Assembly (NCBI GenBank): GCA_963712305.1
Contig: CAVQHI010000001.1
Span: 2,046,001-2,110,000, forward strand
Source of the DNA: DATFNI01 sp963712305
GTDB lineage: Bacteria > Bacteroidota > Rhodothermia > Balneolales > DATFMH01
Direction of reading: 5' to 3'
Length of the DNA stretch: 64,000 nucleotides
Below the pieces are notes generated by a model that had not been told where the DNA came from, searched no databases, and saw only the letters and a program-made list of their open reading frames with translations. This document shows positions 36,050 through 45,238 of the stretch, one piece after another (within the stretch, counting starts at the first letter, position 1; every line of letters starts with the position of its first letter). The position numbers and the translations under genes were made by a program.

Positions 36050-36913
36050 TTAGTGCAAACGGAACGCCTCTCCCGGTAAATAAATATCGACATGCAGGTT
36101 TTTACCACCAAATCTGTTGTCTTTTCGCAGAACTGATTTTTCAGGATTCCTGAATACCATAACCTGATTATCCCCAATCACCTCCGCATGTGCGCCATCC
36201 ACCAGTATTGCCGTAGAATGATCTATCCCAATGCCAACGATCTGTGGATATTGCAAAACGGCTGTAAACATGCGGTTTTCCCTGCTCCGTATGATAAAAT
36301 GCTGATCGATAATAACGCCGGTCACAAGTCCCAGGCCAGGGATAGTTTCGATATTGTCCGGTTCTATGGTGCTGAATGTACTCTCGTATTTCGGATGCTT
36401 CAGTTCATTTCCAGTTATCATTTTCCCCGTCATAACGGACGCACCGGCACTTGTTCCTGCAATGAGATGTCCATTGTCATGTGCAGCAATGATGGCACGT
36501 TCAACAGGAGTATTCTGGACGATATTCATAAACCGTTGCTGATCTCCACCTGTGAAATAAATGAGGCTGGCATTTTTGATGGAGTCGAGCTGGCTTGAAC
36601 GTACCTGATCTGCCGAATGAATCATGAACCCCGTCACGTTAGCAACACCGTATTCGATTAGCTGCTTTTTCATGTAATAAATAGCCGAATCCTGCTCAGC
36701 ACTGGCCATCGGTAAAATGATGACATACCCATTATCTTTTTTTACCCCGGACTCATCAATCATTCTCCTGATCAGAGCAGCAGGTTTAGTTCCTCCACCT
36801 ATAATCAAAAGTTTTCCAGGTTTTGCAACCTCCGCATCTCTGACAGTTAACGCGGGTTTCGTAAGATTACAAATCAGAAAAAATGCCAGACAAATATTCA
36901 TAAGTATGTTCAT
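36050..36913 (-). CDS. Exported cyanophycinase-like S51-family peptidase
   Basis: The 287-residue product has a hydrophobic leader (NICLAFFLICNLTKPAL) and the class I glutamine amidotransferase-like fold of peptidase family S51. Its signatures are LLIIGGGTKP, ILPMASAEQD, IYFTGGDQQR, the nucleophile elbow AGTSAGASVM and GVIIDQHFIIRSRENR. Cyanophycinases of this family cut cyanophycin (poly-Asp backbone with Arg side chains) into dipeptides; secreted forms let non-producers feed on it. The GTSAGA serine and the DQHF histidine are both in place. Isoaspartyl dipeptidase or another S51 activity is also possible. Single gene, transcribed toward the susC-like gene. Confidence 0.8.
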   Translation of the reverse strand: MNILMNICLAFFLICNLTKPALTVRDAEVAKPGKLLIIGGGTKPAALIRRMIDESGVKKDNGYVIILPMASAEQDSAIYYMKKQLIEYGVANVTGFMIHSADQVRSSQLDSIKNASLIYFTGGDQQRFMNIVQNTPVERAIIAAHDNGHLIAGTSAGASVMTGKMITGNELKHPKYESTFSTIEPDNIETIPGLGLVTGVIIDQHFIIRSRENRMFTAVLQYPQIVGIGIDHSTAILVDGAHAEVIGDNQVMVFRNPEKSVLRKDNRFGGKNLHVDIYLPGEAFRLH

Positions 36914-37388
36914 TGCATCGATTCCGTTGAGATATATGCGATTATCAGTCTTTACAATTTTTTTTATGAATAGAATACAAATAGGATATTCTATTGGCCA
37001 TCCGGCAGAGTTCCGCTGAATATTCCAGTTAAATTTAACTCTTGCAACTGACTATTTAGAATTACGCCTCTCCCTGATCTCATCATTAACCAAATTTTTT
37101 GCGTCACCAAATGTGGATACAAAACAAAAAACCAGCGTCATTCCCAACTTGATTGGGAATATCCGTAAGGTGCGGACGGCGGTCTCAAGGCAATATTTCC
37201 GCTTCCATAATGATTTTGAACCCCTTTTGTCATAAACAGCTTTAATATCTCAAAAAACTAATCCACACAAATCCAGTTTTGGGTAGTGACAAGTCCCTGA
37301 CGGTCAACACTCGCATCTTGCGACTTGAAGAATGAAGCATTATTCTTGGCGGATAGGAAAGGATTATTTAAAAATATTTGAGGTAGAT
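36914..37388. other. Intergenic region with a small hairpin repeat
   Basis: Divergent control region for the S51 and M14 genes. ATTCCCAA and TTGGGAAT (37140-37160) form an 8-bp stem within the common GTCATTCCCAACTTGATTGG element. A GTGACAAGTC / ACTTG stretch at 37287-37327 echoes the hairpin family at 20253 and 23840. Confidence 0.5.
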
Positions 37389-39914
37389 ATGAGGATTTGT
37401 AAGGCATTGGCTATTGTTGTCCTGGTCTGTCTGCCGGGCTTTGTTTTTGCACAATTAAAGAGTCCGGAACAGTTTCTGGGATATGCGCTAGGCAGTCATT
37501 TCACCCCGCATTATAAAGTGGTCGAGTATTTTCAATATGTGGCATCAAACAGCCCCGAAGTTTCGCTTGAGCAATACGGCGAGACGAACGAAAGGCGTCC
37601 CCTGATGATAGCCAGGGTCAGCACGCAACAGAACCAGGGAAGGCTTGATGGCATCCGCAAAAGCAACCTGGACCTGGCCGGTGTCTCGAATGGTTCGGCT
37701 GATCCGAATCAACCTGTGATCGTTTGGCTGAGCTACAATGTGCATGGGAATGAAGCGGTCAGCACGGAAGCCGCCATGAAGGTACTTTATGATCTGGCAA
37801 GCGGGGAAGATCAAAAGTACCAGGAATGGCTGAAGAATACGGTAGTCATCATCGATCCCTGCCTGAACCCCGATGGGCGCCAGCGGTATGTCGCCTGGTA
37901 CAACCAGATGGTGGGCGACACTCCCAATCCTTCGTATGATGCTCGCGAACATCACGAACCGTGGCCGGGTGGTCGTGTCAACCACTATTACTTCGATCTG
38001 AATCGCGACTGGGCCTGGATGGTGCAGAAAGAATCGAGAGCACGAGTCGCCATCTACCAAAAATGGATGCCGGAGATCCACGTCGATTTCCACGAAATGG
38101 GTCCGAGCGAACCATACTACTTCGCGCCTGCCGCTATTCCATATCATGAAGCGATTACCCAATGGCAACGTAAATTTCAGGAGATCGTTGGTGAGAACAA
38201 CGCACATTATTTTGACCAGCATGGCTGGCTTTACTTCACCCGGCAGGTGTACGATCTCTTTTATCCCAGTTATGGTGATACTTATCCTATATTTAACGGC
38301 GCCATCGGGATGACCTATGAACAGGGTGGCGGAGGCGTGGCAGGTCTGGCCCTGGAACGGGCAGTCGAAGACACCCTGACACTCTCAGATCGAATCGCTC
38401 ATCACTGGACAACAAGTATGTCAACGATTCAGGCAGCTTCACAACACCATGATGAACTCCTTTCAAACTATAAAGAGTATTTTCAGAAGGCGAGAACCAG
38501 TCCGGAGGATACCTACAAAACCTACCTGGTAAAAGCTTCAAATAATCCGGACAAGCTTAAAGAATTGACTGATTTGTTGGATAAAGAACAGATCACATAT
38601 GGTTTCGCGACCAAAAAACAAGCTGTACGCGGGTTTCATTACCAGGCAAACAAAGACGAACGAACGGAAGTACAGCCAGGAGATCTGTTAGTGAGTTCTT
38701 ACCAGACTAAAGGTGTATTAACTCGTGTCTTGTTTGAACCTAAATCAGCTCTTTCCGACTCACTCACGTATGATATTACCGCGTGGGCTCTTCCCTATGT
38801 TTATGGAGTCGACAGTTATGCATTAACCGACCGTATCGAACCGGGACAGGGTACTCTTCCCAATCAGGCGTACCAACCAGCAGATCTAAAACAGGCGTAT
38901 GCTTACGTTGCTAAATGGAATAGTTTTCAGGATCTCAGAATGCTCGCCCAACTCATTGATAATGGCGTTAAAATAAGGTATTCCGAAAAGTCATTTTCTC
39001 TGGATGGGAAAACCTATCCCATAGGCACCCTTATTATCTTGAGGAAAGATAACAGGCATCTCGGTGACCAATTCGAAACCCTGGTAAATGATGCAGCTAA
39101 AAAGTATGATGAACCAATCCATGCATTGACAACAGGGCTCACTCCATCAGGCCCTGACCTTGGTTCACGTGACATCCGGTTTATAAAAAAACCAAACGTT
39201 GCCGTTTTATCGGGTGAGGGCACTTCCTCTTACGCAGTTGGTGCTGTTTGGCACTTCATGGACCGGCAGATCAACTATCCCGTTACCCTGATTGGAACGG
39301 ACTACTTTGGCAGGATCGATTTGGAGAAATATGACGTACTTATTCTACCCGATGGTAACTACAGTGATGTTTTTAGAAATCATGATCTCGATAGAATACA
39401 TCAATGGATCCGAAGCGGCGGTAAACTTATAGCTATGGAAGGTGCCATTAAGTACCTGGCATCCAATGCAGACTTCGTTGCTATCAAGCAGAAAAAATCT
39501 ACTGATTCTGCGAGGGGCAAAGAAAATACCGATGACCAACTGCAGACATATGCAAGCAGAAAACGTGATGAAGCAACCAACATCAACGCCGGTAGCATCT
39601 ACCGCGTGCATCTGGATAACACCCATCCACTTGCTTTCGGATATGGCGATACCTACTTCTCACTAAAACTGGATGCCGACAGCTATGATTACTTGGAAGA
39701 CGGCTGGAATGTTGGGGTAGTCGAAGGGGATGCGCTGGTCAGCGGATTCACCGGGTATAATGCCCGTAAAAGATTGATGAACTCACTCGATTTCGGTGTT
39801 CAACCAATCGGCAGAGGTGAGATTGTCTATATGGTCGACAACCCATTGTTCCGCGGATTCTGGGTTAATGGAAAATTGCTCTTTGGCAATGCCCTTTTTA
39901 TGGTGGGTCAGTAG
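37389..39914 (+). CDS. Secreted M14-family zinc carboxypeptidase
   Basis: The start at 37389 (MRICKALAIVVLVCL) is preferred, because it opens directly with a signal peptide and has GAGGT just upstream; the frame is open 19 codons further. The 841-residue protein has an M14 domain with zinc ligands in NVHGNEAVSTE (HxxE), the substrate-binding DPCLNPDGRQRY and DLNRDWAW, and a third zinc histidine in HVDFHEMG. The second half contains a glutamine-amidotransferase-like region (LPDGNYSDVF, WIRSGGKLIAMEGAIKYLA). Family members of this size occur widely in Bacteroidota as secreted or periplasmic peptidases. No sorting domain was seen. Confidence 0.87.
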   Translation: MRICKALAIVVLVCLPGFVFAQLKSPEQFLGYALGSHFTPHYKVVEYFQYVASNSPEVSLEQYGETNERRPLMIARVSTQQNQGRLDGIRKSNLDLAGVSNGSADPNQPVIVWLSYNVHGNEAVSTEAAMKVLYDLASGEDQKYQEWLKNTVVIIDPCLNPDGRQRYVAWYNQMVGDTPNPSYDAREHHEPWPGGRVNHYYFDLNRDWAWMVQKESRARVAIYQKWMPEIHVDFHEMGPSEPYYFAPAAIPYHEAITQWQRKFQEIVGENNAHYFDQHGWLYFTRQVYDLFYPSYGDTYPIFNGAIGMTYEQGGGGVAGLALERAVEDTLTLSDRIAHHWTTSMSTIQAASQHHDELLSNYKEYFQKARTSPEDTYKTYLVKASNNPDKLKELTDLLDKEQITYGFATKKQAVRGFHYQANKDERTEVQPGDLLVSSYQTKGVLTRVLFEPKSALSDSLTYDITAWALPYVYGVDSYALTDRIEPGQGTLPNQAYQPADLKQAYAYVAKWNSFQDLRMLAQLIDNGVKIRYSEKSFSLDGKTYPIGTLIILRKDNRHLGDQFETLVNDAAKKYDEPIHALTTGLTPSGPDLGSRDIRFIKKPNVAVLSGEGTSSYAVGAVWHFMDRQINYPVTLIGTDYFGRIDLEKYDVLILPDGNYSDVFRNHDLDRIHQWIRSGGKLIAMEGAIKYLASNADFVAIKQKKSTDSARGKENTDDQLQTYASRKRDEATNINAGSIYRVHLDNTHPLAFGYGDTYFSLKLDADSYDYLEDGWNVGVVEGDALVSGFTGYNARKRLMNSLDFGVQPIGRGEIVYMVDNPLFRGFWVNGKLLFGNALFMVGQ

Positions 39915-40465
39915 AATTATGAATTTTGAATTATGAGTTTTGAATTTTGCATTATTCGTAAAAATCGCAGATTCCGTCATTCTCGTGGAGAAAGCTACAT
40001 AGATCCCTATTGGAATAAGCGAATGACACGGATAAGAATTTGAGATAGCCCGAGGCTGTCCGAAAAGTCATTCTATTTATTGAAGTGCCTAAATATATTA
40101 TAATTATCAACCTTCATCCCGGAGTAAATTGATCTTTCCCCCTTAATAAAGGAGGTGAAGGGGGTTGTTAACCAGCGTAATTACTAAAACTCCTAAGTAA
40201 ATTAGATTTAAATCTTATGATTTATGCTTTATTGACAGGCTGGGGTGGGGTATCACAGCGGTTAATGTGAGACTAACTATGTCCCGGGATTATTCCCGGT
40301 TGCAAGTCTGGTTCGCTTCTTTTTTTCGTCTGTTTTCAAAATGCGGTCCGGTTATCTTACCTTGATTTCGGGTAAAAAGTAGTGATGGGGTGACATAGGG
40401 TTGTCATCCGATCGATTAACTTATTATCTATTGAGACGCATCCACTATCACCGGACTGAATAAGC
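39915..40465. other. Intergenic region with several degenerate repeats
   Basis: It contains a GTCATTC...GAATGAC inverted element (39976-40027), a CCCCCTTAATAAAGG...GGGGGTTG element (40137-40168) and an A/T-rich direct repeat of TTTTGAATT just after the M14 stop. CCGGGATTATTCCCGG near 40283 is a short hairpin. TTACCTTG (40357-40364) could be the -7 box for the addB promoter. No gene is seen. Confidence 0.5.
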
Positions 40466-43400
40466 ATGAATATTGGTATTGTTACATCACGCGACAAGTC
40501 GATTCTGGAAGAAAAACTGAACGCTCTTATTCAGGAAAAAGGAATCGGACATTGCCTTATTCTCGTGTCGAGCCAGGGTATGGTACGGCATCTGAGGCGC
40601 GAGTTGCAAAGTGCATTCAAGACACCGGCACCGGAAATACGTCCGCTCGAAAACTGGCTCGACGAACTCGCGATGCTATCCCAACCTTCAAATCCAATTC
40701 CACTTACTCCCCTCGCACCAGACGAACGCACGCTTGTTCTGCGCGAATGGCTTCGAACCAACCAGGATGAGGGGTTACGAAAATGGTCAGCACCCTCTAC
40801 AGTCAGGGTACTTTCCGATCTGATTGCCGACATGCACCGGGCGGATGTGTCCATAAGCGAAATTGTTAAGCAATTGGCAGGACGCGGAGCAACGAATCAT
40901 GCCCTGGAGCTGATCGACCTTCTCGAAGGTTATAGTGATTATCTCGTTGCTCAGAACTGGACGGACCGGGAGTCCTTGCCGGGCAGGATGAACGAAATCG
41001 TCCCGGGGCTTCTAAAATATCCTAACATCATCTTATATGAACCGGACTACCTGTTTGAATCCCAGAAAAAAGGACTTTCTGCCGTCCTGGAATCGCTCAA
41101 TTCAATTCGGTATTCTTCGCTCAGCCTGTTGCAATATGAATCCGCCGCGGCGGATGATGAAACGCCAACTGTTACACTGACCCATTGGCTGCAGGAACAA
41201 TCACTCCAAAAAGACTGGACTGTGGATGTAAGTCAGACAGGTGGTGAAGGTATCCGGTACCACATAGCCGGGAGCCTGGATCGGGGCGTGCAAATTGCGG
41301 AGAATGAAAAATCTGAACTGCAAAAATCGCATCGGATTCATATTCAGGAAGCTCATAATGCGCGAGCCGAGCTGGAACAGGCGTTGCGGATTATACGCTG
41401 GCGGGCAGCCATGACGCCTGCCGGCAAACACGGTTCCCATTTTAGCGATTATATCATATTGGTCAGCGACCTGACCGATTATGAACCACTTGTTGAGTCA
41501 CTGAGCAGAAGCTGTGAGATCCCTCTGTCTGCTACTCGTGGTCCTGCAAGAAACAGCAACCCGGTCATCAGGAGGTTCATGCTCCTGTTGTCACTCCTGC
41601 GCAATGGTTTTTCGATTGATGATATCTACCAGGTCTTTGCCGACAACCTGTTCAAGGTACACGGACTGGACTCTGATGATCCCGCCGAGGTGCCAAACAT
41701 CCGAAGTTTCTGCCAGTTTTGCCGGGCATATAACTTCCGCACACTCGAAGAGGCTGATGCCGGACTTGAAAATGCCATGGCACGGAGACGGCTTTCTATC
41801 CAGCAAACACGCCACTGGGATGAAGACTGGAAAAGACGTGAATCGGATCAGATCGATCGTGATGAAAACTATTTTAAGGACGTCATCAAAGCATTAAGTG
41901 GTTTACGCAGGAGATTCCTTTCCGGCCAAGACCTGCGACCACTTTCGGATTGGGTGATCTGGGCGGAGAAACTGATCAACGAGCAAGATAATCTTGGTGA
42001 TCCTAAAGCAAACGTCTCACGATCCCAACTTTCTGAAATTCTCGATGAATTAATCGAGACCCATCAACGTCTCGGTCTCAATCCTTCGCTGAGCATGAAC
42101 GATTTTCTTGATCTGGTGGACATGTCTTTGAGGGATAATCGTGAGCGATCCACTGATCTTCCAGAGGCCGTCCAACTAACCGAAGCGGGATATTTCCCGG
42201 ATACGCATCATAAAACTGTCTTTCTGCTGGGATTAAGCGAGGGCAGTTTACCCAAACCCGTTAAAACAGATTATCTGCGGTTTCGCTACCGGAACCTGAT
42301 GCTTGGACTGCTTCGCAACCGGCTGCCGGATCCATGGCTGGAAGCCCGGCACCGGTTGTTACGCCAAAATGAGAACGCTGTTGAGCTTTTCATTTCACGG
42401 CCCCGTCACAAAGAACAGCGCTCGGTCATCGGTTCGGCTCTCTGGCAGGATCTGACGTGGACACTCGACTGGGAAGCAAACCAGGAAGGTTGGGCATGGC
42501 CGCATCCGGATAAAAAATATCTCATCACAGGCGCCGACGAAAGACTGTATGACGGGAATCTCTGTGATTCCAGCGTTGCCGGAACATTCGAAAAAGATCA
42601 ACCAACACATGCGCGATTAATCGCTTCAGTTGGAAAAGAGCGTCGAAATCATTCCGGCATGGGACTTTACGATGGCGACTTGCGTTCAGCAGGAAGAACT
42701 GATTGGGATGAACGGCTAACAAATATCAAAAAAGACTGGTGGCTACATCAAACAGATTCAGAAGGTGCCCTATCGAGTTCTATTTCACAACTTGATCGAT
42801 ACGCTACATCGCCGCTTGAATTTTTCTTTCAGCGGGTATTACGGCTCGAACCGCTCGAGGAATATAGTGATGAGATAGAGACAACAGTAAAAGGCGACGT
42901 CGTCCATAAAATCCTGCAGGAATATTATACGCGGAATTCAACATACGCGCCTGGGTTGCCGGTCATCGCCCCGTCTGCTCTATCCAGTGAGGACAATCGA
43001 AAACAGGCCTGGCAGCGCCTCATCAGGATCTCTGAAAAAGTTCTGGAAGATCATGCCGGACAAACCGGCTATTCCAATTCGCCATTCCCGGGGGTCTTTG
43101 AATTACAGTTGCAGAGGCTCCTCGACGGATTTCTAAAACGGGAAATGGCCCGTTCAGGGATGCTGAAGGCGGATCCACTTAATGAATTAAAACCGGCAGG
43201 TTGCTACAGCGATTCTCGTTTCAGCATGGAATACGGCTGGGATTACGAGCCAGAACTCAAATCGGTACCCTTCCCGGTGCGTCTGCGCGGATTCATCGAT
43301 CGTATTGATCACTCGTCGGATGGAAAGCAGGTGCTCGTATTCGACTACAAGACGGGGACAAGCAGCGTGAAATCATTCAAGTATGCTATCAATAAAGGAA

Positions 43401-43897
43401 TGAGTTTCCAGCTTCCGGTTTATGCCCGGGCACTCCTGCATGAAGGGTGCGAGCATTTTGCCGGCGGTTACTATGTGCTACCCTTTGGACGCGAACAAAG
43501 CAAGATTGCCTGCACACAGCTTATCGGTGAGGAACAATGGTTTAATCCTGATTTGATCAACGGGAAAAATAAAGGTAATCGCAGGCTCACCGACTTCATG
43601 GGACTCATGGAATGGAATGAGTTTCAACACTTCCTGGATCAGCTCGTCCATGAACGCATGGAGTGGATTTTGAACCACATCCACGACGGACTGTTCAATC
43701 TCGGTTTTGACAAACCGCCGGTTTATTCCGATTTCAAATGGATCGAACGACATGATCCCGGAATCCAGAAGGCCCGAAAACGAACGGAGGAAAAAAATCT
43801 GATAGAAACCACACAAACTTTGGAAGATGGATCGACATACGTAGCAAAACAGCTTAACCGGTATTACCTTGATATAGAAGTACTTAGGAGTGCCTAG
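40466..43897 (+). CDS. addB: AddB-like helicase-nuclease subunit (PD-(D/E)XK)
   Basis: The 1143-residue product matches the AddB layout of an inactivated helicase fold plus a C-terminal RecB-type nuclease. The nuclease block at about 965-1010 reads LRGFIDRIDHSSDGKQVLVFDYKTGTSS, with the Asp and Asp-x-Lys of the PD-(D/E)XK core and a preceding GDVVHKILQEYY helix. The four cysteines that hold the iron-sulphur cluster in Bacillus AddB are not visible. With AddA it would resect double-strand ends for RecA loading. The addA gene is on the same strand, but 1.34 kb of mobile-type DNA separates them. The last codons (EVLRSA, stop) lie within a short repeat array, so the natural C-terminus may have been altered. 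Confidence 0.85.
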   Translation: MNIGIVTSRDKSILEEKLNALIQEKGIGHCLILVSSQGMVRHLRRELQSAFKTPAPEIRPLENWLDELAMLSQPSNPIPLTPLAPDERTLVLREWLRTNQDEGLRKWSAPSTVRVLSDLIADMHRADVSISEIVKQLAGRGATNHALELIDLLEGYSDYLVAQNWTDRESLPGRMNEIVPGLLKYPNIILYEPDYLFESQKKGLSAVLESLNSIRYSSLSLLQYESAAADDETPTVTLTHWLQEQSLQKDWTVDVSQTGGEGIRYHIAGSLDRGVQIAENEKSELQKSHRIHIQEAHNARAELEQALRIIRWRAAMTPAGKHGSHFSDYIILVSDLTDYEPLVESLSRSCEIPLSATRGPARNSNPVIRRFMLLLSLLRNGFSIDDIYQVFADNLFKVHGLDSDDPAEVPNIRSFCQFCRAYNFRTLEEADAGLENAMARRRLSIQQTRHWDEDWKRRESDQIDRDENYFKDVIKALSGLRRRFLSGQDLRPLSDWVIWAEKLINEQDNLGDPKANVSRSQLSEILDELIETHQRLGLNPSLSMNDFLDLVDMSLRDNRERSTDLPEAVQLTEAGYFPDTHHKTVFLLGLSEGSLPKPVKTDYLRFRYRNLMLGLLRNRLPDPWLEARHRLLRQNENAVELFISRPRHKEQRSVIGSALWQDLTWTLDWEANQEGWAWPHPDKKYLITGADERLYDGNLCDSSVAGTFEKDQPTHARLIASVGKERRNHSGMGLYDGDLRSAGRTDWDERLTNIKKDWWLHQTDSEGALSSSISQLDRYATSPLEFFFQRVLRLEPLEEYSDEIETTVKGDVVHKILQEYYTRNSTYAPGLPVIAPSALSSEDNRKQAWQRLIRISEKVLEDHAGQTGYSNSPFPGVFELQLQRLLDGFLKREMARSGMLKADPLNELKPAGCYSDSRFSMEYGWDYEPELKSVPFPVRLRGFIDRIDHSSDGKQVLVFDYKTGTSSVKSFKYAINKGMSFQLPVYARALLHEGCEHFAGGYYVLPFGREQSKIACTQLIGEEQWFNPDLINGKNKGNRRLTDFMGLMEWNEFQHFLDQLVHERMEWILNHIHDGLFNLGFDKPPVYSDFKWIERHDPGIQKARKRTEEKNLIETTQTLEDGSTYVAKQLNRYYLDIEVLRSA

Positions 43898-43917
43898 AGT
43901 ACTTTGGAGTACTTAAA
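43879..43917. repeat. Iterated GAGTACTTAG-type repeat overlapping the addB stop
   Basis: Units AGTACTTAGG, AGTGCCTAG, AGTACTTTGG and AGTACTTAAAG follow one another. The stop codon of addB is formed by one unit. Equivalent arrays are at 44733-44764 (same orientation) and 45183-45230 (inverted). Confidence 0.8.
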
Positions 43918-43991
43918 GTGTGAATCTGATGGATATGAATACTAAAACATTGCTCCACAGTCCAAGCTCCAAAGGGGCGATAGCTTACCCT

Positions 43992-44041
43992 CGTTGCGCC
44001 GCTCTGCCGCGCAACGCCAACCCACGGTGCTCTGCTCCGTG
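43992..44041. repeat. Two REP hairpins upstream of the RAYT gene
   Basis: CGTTGCGC-C-GCTCTGC-C-GCGCAACG (43992-44016) and CACGG-T-GCTCTGC-T-CCGTG (44023-44041) share the 7-base loop GCTCTGC with the hairpins at 27334-27406. The first stem is the same as that of the hairpin at 44693-44717 behind the RAYT domain. Confidence 0.85.
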
Positions 44042-44131
44042 AGAGTAAAAGCTAACAAATTTGTAAGGAATCATTCTTTAACCGGTCATATCCATAGACA
44101 ATTTCGTATAAATGCTAAAGAGAATTAAGCG

Positions 44132-44761
44132 ATGTCACGAACCCGGTATAAAATATTTGAAACGGAATATCCTTACTTCATAACGAGTAATGTAGTGGAT
44201 GGGTACCCTCGGTTCTCTAACCCGCTTGCAGCAGAGATAATATTGAGGGGACTTACTTTTTTGCAGGACAGGCAAAACACAACGTTATGTGCTTACATGA
44301 TCATGGAGAATCATATCCATTTTATAGCCCAATCCATAGAATTACCGAAACATCTTAGGGCGTTTAAATCCTGGACGGCTCGTGAAATCATCAACCAGTT
44401 TACTCAAGAAGGTCACACTCGCCAGCTTGCCAAGCTGAAGCAGGCAAAGAGGCAAAGTCACATAGATTCTGATTATCAAGTGTGGGAAGAGGGTTTCTTT
44501 CCCACACAAATCACCAATGATACTATGATGCTCCAAAAAATGGAGTATATCCACAATAATCCGGTAAGACGAGGTTTTGTAGACCTTCCGGAGGATTGGA
44601 GATATTCGTCGGCCAGAAATTATTTGGGAATCGAGGCGTTAATTCCGGTTACATTGTTTGGGGGCAGTGGCAGCGGAGCAGCCAACACCTGCCGTTGCGC
44701 AGCAGAGCAGCGCAACGAGGAAAAGTGCCTAAAGTACTTAGGAGTACTTAGGAGTACTTAG
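44132..44761 (+). CDS. REP-associated tyrosine transposase (RAYT, Y1/IS200-like)
   Basis: The 209-residue product has the HUH motif His-Ile-His (MENHIHFIAQ, residues 61-63) and the likely catalytic tyrosine in MEYIHNNPVRRG (Tyr139), followed by the RAYT signature LPEDWRYSSARNY. RAYTs are single-copy domesticated relatives of IS200 transposases that cut and move REP palindromes. REP hairpins with equal stems lie upstream (43992-44016) and at the 3' end of the gene (44693-44717). The last ~25 codons (from about GSGSGAANTCRC on) read through the REP hairpin and the short repeat array, so the true functional protein may end near LFGG. The gene interrupts addB-addA. Confidence 0.88.
   Translation: MSRTRYKIFETEYPYFITSNVVDGYPRFSNPLAAEIILRGLTFLQDRQNTTLCAYMIMENHIHFIAQSIELPKHLRAFKSWTAREIINQFTQEGHTRQLAKLKQAKRQSHIDSDYQVWEEGFFPTQITNDTMMLQKMEYIHNNPVRRGFVDLPEDWRYSSARNYLGIEALIPVTLFGGSGSGAANTCRCAAEQRNEEKCLKYLGVLRST
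44693..44717. repeat. REP hairpin within the 3' end of the RAYT gene
   Basis: CGTTGCGC-A-GCAGAGC-A-GCGCAACG has exactly the stem of the upstream hairpin at 43992, with the loop in the opposite orientation. The two bracket the RAYT gene like transposon ends. Confidence 0.88.
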
Positions 44762-44764
44762 GAG
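44733..44764. repeat. Tandem AGTACTTAGG array (3 copies)
   Basis: Three perfect 10-bp copies, preceded by AAGTGCCTAA, lie over the stop codon of the RAYT gene and 17 bp ahead of the four-helix-bundle gene. Confidence 0.9.
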
Positions 44765-44780
44765 TTAGAAACTAATAGAT

Positions 44781-45140
44781 ATGAATAACAAAGAGTTTGG
44801 TAAGGATTTGGAGGATAGAACACTAAAGTTTGCTCTACGTGTTATTCATCTGTCCTCGAGGCTGCCCAATACACAAGAAGGCAGAGTGGTGAGAAATCAG
44901 TTCACAAAAGCAGGAACGAGTGTTGGAGCAAACTATAGGGAAGCAAATAGAGCAAGAAGCAGAGCCGATTTTGTGTATAAGATGAAGATTTGCGAAAGCG
45001 AAGCAAGTGAAACAGTCTACTGGCTTAAAATTATATCAGAACAGAAATGGGGTACTGGGGAGGAAATTCGGTTTTTATTGACAGAGGCGAATGAATTGTT
45101 GGCAATCTTTACTTCAGCAACCAGAAATTTGAAAAGATAG
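44781..45140 (+). CDS. Four-helix-bundle protein (23S rRNA intervening-sequence protein family)
   Basis: The 119-residue product fits the TIGR02436-type four-helix-bundle family in length and in its signatures: LSSRLPNTQEGRVVRNQFTKAGTS, VGANYREANRARSRADF and KICESEASETVYWLKII. Members are found inside 23S rRNA intervening sequences of some bacteria, and freely scattered in Bacteroidota chromosomes. No rRNA is nearby. The gene is bracketed by iterated AGTACTTAGG-type repeats, direct upstream and inverted downstream, which suggests that gene and repeats moved as one unit. Molecular function is unknown. Confidence 0.88.
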   Translation: MNNKEFGKDLEDRTLKFALRVIHLSSRLPNTQEGRVVRNQFTKAGTSVGANYREANRARSRADFVYKMKICESEASETVYWLKIISEQKWGTGEEIRFLLTEANELLAIFTSATRNLKR

Positions 45141-45182
45141 AATCATGACTTTAACACCTTTTTCTGAAGGGAAGCTAACAGT

Positions 45183-45230
45183 AAAACTCTTAAGTACTCC
45201 AGGCACTCTTAAGTACTCATAAGTATTTAT
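45183..45230. repeat. Inverted copy of the AGTACTTAGG-type array
   Basis: CTCTTAAGTACTCCAGGCAC followed by TCTTAAGTACTCATAAGTA is the reverse complement of the unit order seen at 43879-43917. It ends right before the addA start codon at 45239. Confidence 0.8.
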
Positions 45231-45238
45231 ATATTTTC

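Noticed and set aside
40231..40330. tRNA-like stretch (AGCGGTTA, GGTTGCAAGTCT, GGTTCGCTTC)
   Set aside because: Some words recall D and T arms, but no acceptor stem pairs and the central hairpin has a 4-base loop, not an anticodon loop.
44781..45140. Intervening sequence of a 23S rRNA gene
   Set aside because: The protein family occurs there, but no rRNA sequence flanks this copy.
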